The translations under genes and the position numbers were made by a program. This document shows, in pieces, positions 34,437-44,900 of a stretch of 64,000 bases of DNA. Origin of the DNA: Chrysoporthe austroafricana (taxonomy: Eukaryota; Ascomycota; Sordariomycetes; Diaporthales; Cryphonectriaceae); NCBI GenBank assembly GCA_001051155.2, contig JYIP02000001.1, positions 2,790,001 to 2,854,000 of the forward strand. The letters are read 5' to 3'. How positions within the stretch are numbered: position 1 is the stretch's first letter; every line of letters begins with the position of its first letter. The notes beneath the pieces were generated by a model. The model saw only the letters and a program-made list of their open reading frames with translations. It searched no databases and was not told the DNA's origin.

Positions 34437-35129
34437 CTCCTGGCAGCTCATCCGAGGAGGACAATTGGGTGATGCCGAGGTGGTGGGAAACCCGTTCAGT
34501 CCTGAGCAGCACTTCGAGGCAGCAAGGCTAGAAGCTTTTCGAGCCTACTTCAGGTCACATGCACAGTTTGAAAGTCACGAGTAGCCCAAGTTACCATAAG
34601 AAGAGTCTGCTGGTGAGAGAACTCATATATATTGTGAGAACGCCATATTACTTGGTCACCGATATCTCTCTCAGACCGGTCTTGACACGCGAAGGGTGAG
34701 GCGGAGGGGACAGAGCAGTGATATTAAAACATGAAAGTTAAGACCTAACCCAACACCATTCGGATGCCGTGAAGTAGAGTGTTGTGAAAGGGGGGTATCA
34801 AACTCCCGATGCGACATGCTCTGGAAAATTAAACAAATACGTTGTGGTAGGGGTGTGCTGTGCCTCCTCGCCTGCACTGCCCAACAACTACCTGATACTC
34901 TCGATCGCACCCTCCCTCTGGACTTGTGTTAAAACCCACCCAAACCCTGGAACAAATACCGGCCGTGAGATGTCGTGCGTGCTGATGATGGTCTCCGCGG
35001 GGAGACGTGGTGCAGCTCCGGCCCGAAGTCGTACAAGTAGAACGTAAAGTCATGATAGTCGTAGAATCTTTCCCAATTTTTTTGCTTCTTTTTGTGCCTC
35101 CTGATTTTCTGTTCCCGTCCCGCAAGCCA
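34437..35129. other. Intergenic region, convergent gene ends
   Basis: About 690 nt between two convergent genes. Short frames only; nothing recognised. Confidence 0.4.
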
Positions 35130-35963
35130 TCACGGCGACGATCCCGGTGTCGGAGATCCGACGAGCGTTGGTGAGGGCGACATGGCCCTTTCGATGCTAG
35201 CGTGGCGTTTGTGAAGCAGCGGCGAGAGCTGGAGCTCCCGGATGACGCCCGCCCAGCCCTGCTTCCGGCTCCTCTCGCTGCTGTCGGGCTGCCTATTCGC
35301 TGTGGCACTGAGCCGTCGCAGCATGGGCTTATTCCTGATGGCCTCTCCCAGGCCCTTTGGCAGCTGCGGTCGACCTGGGTACTCCGGGGTGAACATCCGG
35401 TCGCCGGCCTTCTCAGGGTCCCTCGCGGAGCTCTTCCGCTCGTGCTTGGCGGCATTGTGGCTGTCGGCGGCACCGGTCGAGACGATGCCCATGTACACTA
35501 CTAAGAAGCGCATGCGGAGCATGTCCAGCCGGCGGACCTTGTCCTCCAGGCCCTTCCTCTTGGAGGCCCAGAGCAACCTCGCGCTCGCCCTCAACCGCAG
35601 GTCCCGCAGGTCGCTGTACCCATCGCTCGCGAGGTCCCCGTTCTCCGTCATCAGGAGCCCGTTCAGCTCCTCCCGCAGGTCATCGCCGCCCTTCTGGATC
35701 TCGCGCAGCAGCCTCCCCAGCCGCAGCTTGTCGTCGAGGCGTTGGACGCGCGAGACGTCGCGGTCATAGCTCTCGTTCTCGTCGACGGAGCTATCGGCGG
35801 CGTCGACAAAGGTCAGGATCTCGGCGGGGGCGGCGATGTAGGCCTTCGCGTAGGAGGAAAGGATCTGCAGGGTGACGACAGCGGAGAGGAAGAGCGCGGT
35901 CAGGGCGAGGATGAAGGTCCACTGGCTCGAGGTGCTGGTGCTGGTGCTGGTGTTGTTGGCCAT
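35130..35963 (-). CDS. Uncharacterised single-pass membrane protein
   Basis: A single-exon frame of 277 codons. After a short Ser/Thr repeat (NTSTSTSTSS) comes one hydrophobic segment (about residues 15-35, TFILALTALFLSAVVTLQIL). Next is an acidic and helical region with heptad-like leucines (RLDDKLRLGRLLREIQKGG and DDLREELNGLLM) that may form a coiled coil, then a second helical stretch (LRDLRLRASARLLWASKRKG). The region VRRLDMLRMRFLVVYMGIVS is a weak second hydrophobic patch. The C-terminus is basic and disordered and ends in Ser/Pro-rich sequence. I do not recognise the family. The codon pattern and composition look like a real gene. It shares a 1.3-kb divergent promoter with BUD32. A membrane-anchored adaptor is possible, but no function should be assigned. 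Confidence 0.65.
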   Translation of the reverse strand: MANNTSTSTSTSSQWTFILALTALFLSAVVTLQILSSYAKAYIAAPAEILTFVDAADSSVDENESYDRDVSRVQRLDDKLRLGRLLREIQKGGDDLREELNGLLMTENGDLASDGYSDLRDLRLRASARLLWASKRKGLEDKVRRLDMLRMRFLVVYMGIVSTGAADSHNAAKHERKSSARDPEKAGDRMFTPEYPGRPQLPKGLGEAIRNKPMLRRLSATANRQPDSSERSRKQGWAGVIRELQLSPLLHKRHASIERAMSPSPTLVGSPTPGSSP

Positions 35964-37270
35964 TGTGATGGTGGTGATAGCGGTGGGGGACAGCGCATGG
36001 CCTGCAGCCGGCCGATTTCAAGCGCAGAAGAGTGTGGTTGTGACCATGCGCGGAGTGGTTGAGCTGGTGATGCTGAAAGTACAAGGAGGTGTTGAGAGGG
36101 GAAGAAGGCGATAGGAGAATTCGGGAGGCCGGCGCTAAGAGGAGAGCCAGCGGCAGCAGACACAGCGATGACGACAGGTGCTCACTAGGCTGTCGAGGGA
36201 GGGAAACGTTGGCGTGGTTGGCTGCCACTCCAAGTCTGTGCCAGGAGCAGGAGACAGTCGAGGGAGGACGTGGACCAGATGGGACGGGCCGGGACGACCG
36301 TGATGTTTCGCACTTTGCTGTCCTCTCCAAGCTTGCCGGCCAGGCTGAATTGTCAATTTCGCCTGTGGCCCACGGGTGCGTTTCGCCTCCGGAAGCTGGG
36401 GGGTTTTTACGACGATCCAAGGGGATGGGGAATTGAATGATGATCCTTCCGATGCCTCCACCTGTCGCGTGTCAAATGAACAACCCCAACCCACTACTGC
36501 CGTCTTCTGAGGACTGCGTTTTTTGCCACCAGCCGACGGGGGGGACGCGAGGAATCTGGTGAGGACAGGTGCGTCGCCCCTTTCACCGCGCCTTGCCCTG
36601 CAGGCCCTGCAGAGAATCGTGACACGCTGTCGGCCCACCGATGGGCCAATCCTCAGTGGCTGACACCAGGGCGAGGTTGGCCGGGGCGGGAGGCGTGAGC
36701 CCGCCCCTGCAGGAGGAGCTGCAGCCAAGGGCCACATCCTGCGCCGGGGCCCAGACCTCGCCGTGTCGAGGCCGTTCTTGCAGTGCCAGCTGGCTTGTAA
36801 GGCTGAGGACGGGATCGCAGGCGGCAGAGACGAGGTCGAAATAGAGTTGACGAGACAGATAGGCCAGGGACTGTCCCTTGTTGCTATAGCACATCATATT
36901 GCTTGGGGGAGATACTTAGCACCTGCTATTGCAAGGACTGGGGGCCCAGGGGGGGTGCCCAGCCTGCTGCTCACTACTGTAGCGAACAATCTGGAAGCCT
37001 GCCCCAGCGCGGTGATCAGCAATTTCCACGTCTGCCCCTCATCCGTCCAGTGCCTGTCCCAGAAGCTGCCCCTCCACAAAACTTCCACCAGACGGCTGCT
37101 TACTCGCTTGCCGTACAGCGCCCAACGCCTGCGCCAGGATAACGCAATCTCGTCATTCTCTCCGCTACGACCTCCCTCACGCAGCCCCCAATTAAAGCCA
37201 ACAATTACAATCAAGTCGAGAGCCCCGTACCATAGCACCCAGCGCGGGCACGAGCACGACCACGACCACG
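35964..37270. promoter_or_regulatory. Divergent promoter of membrane protein and BUD32
   Basis: About 1.3 kb, GC-rich. Several antisense-type frames of up to 200 codons occur but have low-complexity, non-protein-like composition. No RNA or repeat recognised. Confidence 0.4.
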
Positions 37271-38089
37271 ATGGCAGCCCCCCACCCGCTGCCCCCACCC
37301 CCCGTCCTAGCCCACCCCTCCAGCACGCCGCCCCAGCTCATCACCCAGGGCGCCGAGGGCCTGCTCTACCGCACGACCTACCTCCTGCCCACCCTCCCCT
37401 GCGCGCTCAAGCACCGGCCCTCCAAGCCCTACCGCCACCCGGCCCTCGACGCCCGCCTCACGCGGCAGCGCATCCTGGCCGAGGCGCGCATCCTCGCCAA
37501 GTGCCGGCGGGAGGGCGTCGCCGCGCCCGCCGTCTATTGCGTCGACGAGGCCGCCGGCTGGCTGATGATGGAGTGGGTCGAGGGCCGCCCGGTGCGCGCC
37601 GCCGTGAACGCGTGGCTCGGGGGCAGGACGGAGGAGGAGGTGCTCCGGACGGAGGGCGAGGGGGCCAACGGGGACCTGGTGGGCCTCTTGAGGAGGGTCG
37701 GCGCCGCGGTGGGCAAGCTGCACGCCGCCGGCGTCGTCCATGGGGACCTGACCACGAGCAACATGATGCTGCGGCCGGCACCGGCAATACACAGCAACGG
37801 CGACAGCGCACCAGCGGTAGATGGGCACGGCGGGAGGGCGAACGCTGTCCTGGACGGCAAGATCGTCATCATCGACTTTGGACTGGCGAGCCAGGGGACA
37901 CACGAGGAGGACAGGGCTGTAGACCTGTACGTCCTCGAGCGGGCGTTCTTGAGCACACACCCGAGGACGGAGAAGCTGTTCGATGAGGTGCTGGAGGGGT
38001 ACAAGCAGACGTTCAAGGCGGCAAGACAGGTGCTGAGGAAGCTGGAGGACGTGAGGATGAGGGGGAGGAAGAGGAGTATGATAGGGTGA
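37271..38089 (+). CDS. BUD32: KEOPS complex kinase Bud32 (PRPK)
   Basis: A single exon of 272 codons. Bud32 is the small atypical kinase/ATPase of the KEOPS complex, which with Kae1 makes the t6A modification on ANN-decoding tRNAs; it also affects telomeres and transcription. The Bud32 layout is complete: ITQGAEGLLYRTTY (glycine-loop equivalent), ALKHRPSKPYRHPALDARL with the nucleotide-binding Lys47, RILAEARILAKCRREGV (helix C Glu), MMEWVEG, VVHGDLTTSNM (HGD catalytic loop, 157-165), IIDFGLA (201-206) and the signature EEDRAVDLYVLERAF (212-226), with the C-terminal basic MRGRKRSMIG. About 25 extra residues rich in Ala, Gly and Asp lie between the catalytic loop and DFG. The first 20 residues are Pro-rich. 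There are no introns. Confidence 0.95.
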   Translation: MAAPHPLPPPPVLAHPSSTPPQLITQGAEGLLYRTTYLLPTLPCALKHRPSKPYRHPALDARLTRQRILAEARILAKCRREGVAAPAVYCVDEAAGWLMMEWVEGRPVRAAVNAWLGGRTEEEVLRTEGEGANGDLVGLLRRVGAAVGKLHAAGVVHGDLTTSNMMLRPAPAIHSNGDSAPAVDGHGGRANAVLDGKIVIIDFGLASQGTHEEDRAVDLYVLERAFLSTHPRTEKLFDEVLEGYKQTFKAARQVLRKLEDVRMRGRKRSMIG

Positions 38090-38522
38090 AGAAGGCTGGA
38101 AGGGAAATCAGGATCAAGTCTTGGTCTCTTTAGCAGCAGGAGACCGCGCTGGGATGATAGTGAGGTGTTGAGCGTCCCGAGGCTGCAAGGAAATCGGCCG
38201 GCCCAGTGGCGGCGGCAGCCTACCCATAGCAGAGGGACGGTCCGTCTGCGGGCCAGTCCATGCGGCAGGGAGTAGGCGAAGGGGAACGGAAGCCGTGCAG
38301 AGATGAAAACGCCTGCTGGTCATTCGTTCTATGAAGTGCCTTCCAACAATAACTCTCTCGCGAAGGGCACGTAGGCAATGCGCAGAATCGCAGTTCAGAC
38401 AGCCGCCGATGGGAAACAAGCGCCGTGGTATCAAGGAGAAAAAAAGACACAACACAGACAGAAGGCCACCCTCGCGTCTATACGTGCACACGGTTCTCTT
38501 TCGTCCCGGCCACCCCTGAGCT
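38090..38522. other. Intergenic, convergent 3' ends of BUD32 and GCLM
   Basis: 433 nt between two convergent genes; presumed 3' UTRs. Nothing else seen. Confidence 0.5.
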
Positions 38523-39583
38523 CTACTCCTCAGTCAATGCAGCCCCCGCGAAATAACCCTTGTTCTCAATCACGCCTCGATCCCTCACCACAGCTGTGTA
38601 CTTGACCACCCACTGCGGCGTGAGATCCCCCCTCAGTCCCTCCTCGACACCCTCCGCCGGGTCCGCCAGCACGCCCGCGCCCCCGCTGCCCTGTCCGAGC
38701 AGCTCCCTCAGCGTGCCCTTGGGCAGGATGTCCGTGCAGTCGCTGTGCACGAACAGCTCGATCCTCTTCTCCTTGGCCAGGTTGACCAGCGGCGGCGGGA
38801 CGTCACAACAGTTCTTGATGTTGATCTGGTCCACGGCCGGCTTCACCCGGACGCCGTCTAGGAACCGCGCGAGCTTCTCGCTGCCGAACTCGGCGATGCC
38901 CAGCTGCCTGACCAAGCCCTCGTCGTGGAGCGGCTCGATAGCGGCCTCCCACGTGGCGAGCTCGCCCTGGTCGTCGCCCTGCGTGGCGTTGTGCTTGTCG
39001 GCCTCCCACTCGCAGTCGCCCTCGAAGGACATGCCCGGGAAGGAGACGATGAGGAGGGAGACCGACGACACGCGCAGCTCCTTCATGACCAGCGTCAGGG
39101 CCTCGCGGGCGTAGGCGGCGCGCTGGGCCAGGGCCGAGGTCGGCAGGAAGAAGATCTTGACGGTGATGTCGTAGGCGGCGGGGTCCTCCTGCAGGCCGGG
39201 CGTGGAGGCCCAGTCTATCCGGGGGATGTAGAGGCGGCCATCGTCCTCGAGGGAGGTCCACTGCGAGAGGGGCGAGAGGGGCGGGGAGGCGCCGTTGGGG
39301 GTGCCGTTGCCGTTGGGGGAGGGGTCTTTTGAGGAGTGCGATGACGAGTCGTACTCCTGCCTCGCGGCGAGGAAGTTGCTGCGCAGGGAATTGGTGAGCT
39401 CGAGATTGGACCTGAAGGCGCCCGGCTTGCGGATTATGGAGGGGCCGCCGACGGAGATGTTACTGCGAGGACGACATGGTCAGCATGTGGTCGCATGGAG
39501 GGGGCCCCGGCCGGGTGCGGCGGCGCATGAGTGCTGCTGCATGTCAGAACTCACCCCGTGGATAATATCAGTCTCTTGGCCAT
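38523..39583 (-). CDS. GCLM: Glutamate-cysteine ligase regulatory subunit (GCLM)
   Basis: Two exons, 39555-39583 (29 nt) and 38523-39462, with a 92-nt intron (GTGAGT...CTCGCAG), give 322 residues. The protein is the modifier subunit of glutamate-cysteine ligase, the first step of glutathione synthesis, and belongs to the aldo-keto reductase fold. The mini-exon supplies MAKRLILSTG, which joins to NISVGGPSIIRKPGAFRS, the expected start. Later, SLLIVSFPGM, WEAAIEPLHDEGLVRQLGIAEFGSEKLARFL, VKPAVDQINIKNCCDVPPPL and ELFVHSDCTDILPKGTLREL match the GCLM pattern of AKR-like strands (the GVSNF equivalent is GIAEF). The C-terminus VVKYTAVVRDRGVIENKGYF is typical. A low-complexity insert (SSHSSKDPSPNGNGTPNGASPP) lies at about residues 45-70. 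Confidence 0.93.
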
Positions 39584-40772
39584 CGTCGCGCTATCTTCCC
39601 TCGTCGGAGGGGGCTGCTGCTTGTCCTGCCTCTGCCTCCGGGGAAGAATACAGTCGACCAGGGCCTGGAAGAGGTCCACGGGCCATTGGAACAGGCCTCG
39701 ACTGGGACTTGGCATTGGCGGGGGTCAGACCTTTTGGATGTCAAATATTCACGACTAGTTAGCGAGGACGGGCGCGATACGGGGCGATATAGAAGTCTCC
39801 GGATTAGTAATGGGCGGACGCTGAGGTCATGACCTAGGCGCTGCTCGACCCTCTGCTCGACCCACGGCGTTACAAATACAGTGGGATCCGGAGGGATGCT
39901 CGATGATTTCTGTCTGTGTCCGGGCCCCGGCTGAGGAGGAGCGGAGGGGAAGCATCTTAGGCGGTCTTTTATATCTATCCGCGCGCATCCCACATGTCGG
40001 CAAGTACATGTACGTCGAGTACGACAGTATCACCGCATGCCCCACGCCTTCGGCGAGCCTAGACAGGACGATAGCCGTGGATAGCGCCGACGGCTCTCCT
40101 GGGGCCCTGGGGCCCAGCGCCGGCTTCCGCAGACCGGCAACACTGTACATGGCGACTGCATGGCAGCGTGGGGGAAAAAAATTATGGTTTCTTGCCGAGT
40201 CCGCAAGCGGCTCAAGTGGCCAAGGTATCACACCACATACTCTCATGTTCGCTGAAAGGCGTCGTCAACTGGTGAGTGAGGGTACTTCGAGACGAGGTGG
40301 TCGGGGGTCGCTGTCTTCAACCTCCGTCCACACCCCGTTCCGTTTCGAGCAGAAGAAGGAACGGCAGTCGACAGGAGGGGCATCGGTGAATGTCTGACAG
40401 GTTGGACATGACACCATCGCTAGTAGAGGGCGTTGGTTGGAATCAACCAGACACCGAGGAAGTACATGCCATGTACAAAACGTACATGATGGCGCTGAGT
40501 AGTATTTTGCATGAGGGGCGCAAGGGCACACTATTGTTAGCGGCCGCCTACTGGGGACAGGGCGCCAGGGGTACTGCACACCTGCACCTGGGCGTGCTGG
40601 GCTGGAGCCAGCATCTGCAGCTCGTCGCCGACCATTGTACACATCCAGAGAAAGTTGGCTGCAAGTCCATCCTCGACCTTCTCCTCGCCTGTGCGTTTTC
40701 CACAGCTCACCGTTCTTCCGCTCCATCCTCCGCCCGGCCGATCTCTTTTCGCTTGGTGATGGTATCGCCACC
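39584..40772. promoter_or_regulatory. Divergent promoter of GCLM and APS1
   Basis: About 1.2 kb. Frames on both strands of up to 169 codons overlap the leader region but have no family features. Nothing else recognised. Confidence 0.4.
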
Positions 40773-41561
40773 ATGGCGATTAATTATCTGATCTTGCTGT
40801 CCCGCCAGGGCAAGGTTGTGAGTCTCTCACCATCGTCCCCCTCATGCACCTCAGCTGCGTAACCGACTCGTTCTTAACACCGTCTCCTTCTCTCGCAGCG
40901 TCTTGCCAAGTGGTTCTCCACCCTCTCGCCCAAGGAGAAGGCCAAGATCGTCAAGGATGTCTCCCAGCTGGTCCTGGCACGGCGCACTCGGATGTGCAAC
41001 TTCCTCGAATACAAGGGTGGGTGTCGCCGCCCTTCCGTCGGTAGTGGCGGGTGGCCCTCTTCCCGACCTAGACTGATGCCCAAGGGCTGCTGCAGATACC
41101 AAGATCGTCTACCGCCGATATGCCTCCCTCTTCTTCATCGTCGGCTGCTCGTCCGACGACAACGAGCTGATCACCCTCGAGATCATCCACCGCTACGTCG
41201 AGCAGATGGACAAGTACTACGGGAACGTCTGCGAGCTGGACATCATCTTCTCCTTCACGAAGGCCTACTATATACTCGACGAGCTGATCCTTGCCGGAGA
41301 GCTCCAGGAGAGCAGCAAGAAGAACGTACTGCGTTGCATCGGGCAGCAGGACTCCCTGGAGGACATGGAGGTCGGTAACAGCCCCTCCCCCTGACCGTCG
41401 CGGCTCTGCTTGCGTTGCTCGGTCCTGCTTACATGTCATGACTGCCTCCTGCGTCGGATCTTGTCCTCTCGTACGGCCCCGTCCAACCGCGAGCGTTACT
41501 TTTAGCTGACGCCGAATCTGCTTTCCGCCAGGTTGAGGACGAAGTGACCAAGATCATGTAA
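40773..41561 (+). CDS. APS1: AP-1 clathrin adaptor sigma subunit
   Basis: Four exons, 40773-40817, 40899-41016, 41096-41370 and 41532-41561, give 155 residues. Introns are 81, 79 and 161 nt; the last uses an unusual 5' site, GTCGGT. The sigma subunit is the small chain of the AP-1 heterotetramer, which sorts cargo between the trans-Golgi network and endosomes. The protein is highly conserved: [130 protein letters not shown] and [13 protein letters not shown] place it with AP-1 rather than AP-2 (NFVEFRNFKIIYRRYAG). Length matches the family. Splicing the third intron at GTCGGT is the only option that keeps the frame through [10 protein letters not shown] to the stop. Confidence 0.95.
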
Positions 41562-43076
41562 CGCGGCGGCAGTGTTGGCATACACTCACGTTCCTCCCGG
41601 CCATGGCTAAAGCCACTATACTATATACGATGAGCAGCGGAGCAGAAGGGTGTCTGTCCTCCGGCTAACGTGCCATACTTAAACACAGGCCCAAGAGCAG
41701 ATCAGTGGTGCCCTGAAAGAGGTTGGGTTGATTTGAGACCAGCACAGACGGCGATGGGCCGTTCGAGAGCCAAGGAACATGCGGAAAAGGTGCATCGGGC
41801 CGGTGTCTGGCGTTCGGGGGGCTGGTTGGGGAGGCTGTCAAGATCTCGCCGGAGGCGCACAAGGGCACAGATTGGGGAGCTGGCGACCGCTCCGGTGGGA
41901 GCTGAAGAGGTGGACGGCCACGCTGCGGATGGCGGCTGTCAGCTGAAAGTCTAAGCAGAACCCAGATCGGGGGCCGCGGCGACAGGTCTGCGGAACGGCG
42001 AAGTCGACACCATGCATCGTGTCTTTTTGGAGGTACGCAAGACTACGGTTGTTTACGCTAATAGCACTAGAAGACCTCCCAAACAAAATGACGTCTGCTT
42101 TCGACAGTCTGGTTCCTCGCCCATTCACCCGAATGGAATACTGCACGTTGACATCGCGGGAGTTTCATGAGGCATCTTCCTGACTCCGTTGGCTGCCACG
42201 AGGCGCCGCTCGTGGCGTTGATCTGGCATACGATTCGCCCTCTGACAGGCCCAGCAGATAACCAGCTGTCCCCGCATCAGTGCGTTGGAGTCACCCACCC
42301 CAACCTGTGCCACTATAGGGGGCAGACCACCGCTGTGGCCATGCACGCCATGCTACTACCCGCGCATCTCCTTTGTTGTGGCCCTTGGAACTGAGCCGGT
42401 CTCAGACCCGGTTTGCTCCTCAGCTCTTGGGTCCTGGCCCTGCTTACCGGACCCGTGCCGTGTCAGAGTACTCGACTCCAGATGTGCATGTTCCCTGCAA
42501 GACAACCCCCGAACCGGCCGCATTGCGTTATCAACTAGGCGGCTGCCGGCTTCACTCTCGACCTCCTTTCCCCCGATCTTCCCTCCTCCTGACAAGAAGC
42601 GCACCACGAAACAACCACCACGCCCTCCCCTTTCCACACAAAGAATCAATATGGCTGTCCTCACCCAGCACGCCCTCTAGCTCTCTGGACGCAATCGCGG
42701 TCTGGACTGCGACTGACTAGCCCGATCAAGGAAGGCAGCCTCGTCGCTTGCTCCTCCTCATCCCTCACCGTCGTTTAAGCCAGTACCCCTCGTACCCTGG
42801 CAGGCATCGGATTGGAGCAACAACTTATATAAACAACAGCAATCTTTCGACTGCATCCGCGATACCTCTGAGATACCCAATCCTTCTCCCTTCTTCTGGC
42901 TTGCTGAGCGCCGTCTGCAGCGTCGTCGCAGCCACAGTCGCGCGTTGTTGGACCCGCTCTCCTGGTCAACACCTCAATGACGTTGTCGCTTCACACCGAC
43001 TCCACCGATAACACCACTCGATCTCCAGCGACAGCGACGCTTCGAAAGCCTGCTGAGGGCTTCGCGATTCCTCACG
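41562..43076. other. Intergenic region and MAF1 promoter
   Basis: About 1.5 kb without a supported gene. A TATA-like ACTTATATAAACA lies at about 42823-42835, some 245 nt before the MAF1 ATG, followed by a long pyrimidine-rich leader. Confidence 0.45.
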
Positions 43077-44318
43077 ATGAAGGTGCGCCACTGCCTTCTC
43101 GAAGCAATTGACGCCTAAGACTGGCGCCGGCTTACTGACACATCCCCGCAGTTCCTACCTCTCCGCGACTTCGATGTCGTGACCAGCGCGCTCAACTTCG
43201 ACACCCCTGATTGCCACGTTACTGGCGGCTGCGATCTCTACACGACGAAGGCGGCAGGTAGCGACAAGAAACTGTACAAGAATATCGACAAGTCGCTCGA
43301 GTCCCAACATGAGGCCATGCTCAAGTTCGGCGCAAGCCTCTCACCACCACAGCGGTCGAGTCTCAACCTGTCGCGATCAAGCCCCTTTGGCCCTCTCTCC
43401 GAGATATCAAGTCGCAAGACATTCGCATATCTGATCGCAACTTTGAACGCATCGCATCCCGACTACGACTTCAGCCATGTCCTGCGGCCCGCAGACTTTA
43501 AGCGCGAGCGGCCGCTGCGGAAAGTCATAACGAACCTCGACACAACCCTCCATAGCGCGCGGCCCAACGCCCAACCCACCATAGACTTCCCTGCAAGCGC
43601 GCTGCTGTCCAACAGCAAGAAGTCCAAGAAAGCTGCCGCCGCGGCTGCAGAAATGAGCTCGAGCCCCCCCGCAGTGTCCGGCACCGAGTCACCGCCTTGG
43701 GGCCCTCACATGTGGGCCCTTCTTGATAAGGAGATGACCCTCAAGGACTGTTCAGTCTTCAGCTACCAGCCCGCCATGAACCCCTTCGACGAGGAGGCGG
43801 CAGCCATCTGGAGCATGCACTATTTCTTCTTCAACAAGGAGCGCAAGCGCGTCGCATATCTGTACGTGCGGGGCGTGCCGGTCGTGTCGCACAACAGCCC
43901 GCCGCAGTTCCTGCGGCCTGCGGCCCGCGCAAGGAGCGGCGCGGTGTCGCTGACACCGACCTCGTCCTCGGGAGACCTGCGCAAGAGGAGGCTGATGGAG
44001 GAGGCGGGCGCGAACAAGCGCGCCAGGTTCTGGCTCGGCGACCGCGCAGAGAGGGTCACCGCCAGTGACGACGAGGACGACTATGCGGACGACGGGCTCA
44101 CGTGGAACCGCGACCGCGACGGGGTGCTGGAGCTCGACGAGTTTGCGGGAAGCTACGACGACTACGACGACTTCGTCGACGAGGACTTCGACGATGACGA
44201 TGACGACTTCTCAGAGGAGGACCAGGATGCGGAGGATGCGGATGACGAGGCCAGGACGAGCCATGGGCCTATCCGCGGCGAGTCGGAAGATGTCGCTGGG
44301 AGAATGGAGATCGAGTAA
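43077..44318 (+). CDS. MAF1: RNA polymerase III repressor Maf1
   Basis: Two exons, 43077-43082 and 43152-44318, with a 69-nt intron (GTGCGC...CCGCAG), give 390 residues. Maf1 binds the RNA polymerase III clamp and represses tRNA and 5S transcription under stress and TOR inhibition. The first coding exon is only ATGAAG, joining to FLPLRDFDVVTSALNF, the conserved Maf1 start (MKFLPLRDFD). The central signature follows: SEISSRKTFAYLIATLNASHPDYDFS, then WALLDKEMTLKDCSVFSYQP, then IWSMHYFFFNKERKRVAYLYV. A phosphorylation-prone linker (SLNLSRSSPFGPLSEI) and the C-terminal acidic tail (long runs of D/E from about residue 310) are usual. The stop codon lies inside a perfect 5' splice site (GAGTAAGT), so a 3' extension is conceivable, but MEIE as the end fits an acidic C-terminus. 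Confidence 0.95.
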
Positions 44319-44652
44319 GTCTGGGGTGTATCACCTGGCTGCTCGTGAGCGCGCCTCTCGGGATGTTTGCGCCCGTTGTCGAGCTCCTCTGCTCGCTTTT
44401 CGAGCATGCCTTTTTCTGGAACCTCTGCAATCCCAAGAATGGTTTCGAGCCTTGCTGCTTCAACGCAGTAGGTTCAAGGACCTAGTCATTGAGCTGGCCG
44501 TACCAGGGTCCGGGGCTCTCATGGCCTCATATTTGCAGAACCCCGCCGTTGAATCTGCGCCTCAGGTCACTGGCGCCGTGCTGGGTTCGTTTTCTTTCTT
44601 ACGGGGCCCCTCTGTTACCTGTACTGTTATAACTCTGTCCGCTTAATTTCTC

Positions 44653-44863
44653 TCTTTTTTTTTTTTTTTTTTTTTTTTCCCCTGTTTCCCTCTGGGTTTC
44701 GTGGTGTGGGTTTTTGTTTCGGGCCTTTTTTTTTTTTCTTTTTTNCTCTCTTTTTTTTTTTTTTTTTTTTTTTCCCGGGGTTTTTCCTGTTTTTTTGTTT
44801 TTTTTTTTTTTTTTTGCGTTTTTTTTTTTGTGCCTTTCTCTTTTCTTGTTTTTTTTTGTTTTT

Positions 44864-44895
<32 letters not shown>

Positions 44896-44900
44896 TTTTT
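44653..44900. repeat. T-rich homopolymer block with an N (probable assembly defect)
   Basis: About 250 nt of almost pure T, interrupted by short degraded sequence. An undetermined base is at 44745. After the first T-run, 44684-44716 resembles the unique sequence after the last T-run, 44906-44938 (about 25 of 33 positions match), as if the same sequence had been read through the homopolymer repeatedly with errors. It should not be read as biology without resequencing. Confidence 0.7.

Noticed and set aside
36135..36737. 200-codon minus-strand frame upstream of BUD32
   Set aside because: Low-complexity, lies in the divergent promoter region, no family features.
37307..37960. Long antisense frames inside BUD32, NUP2, MRC1, DPB2 and GCLM
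   Set aside because: High third-position GC leaves the opposite strand open; the sense frame has clear domains in each case.
40265..40774. 169-codon minus-strand frame overlapping the APS1 leader
   Set aside because: Antisense to a well-supported gene start and without motif.
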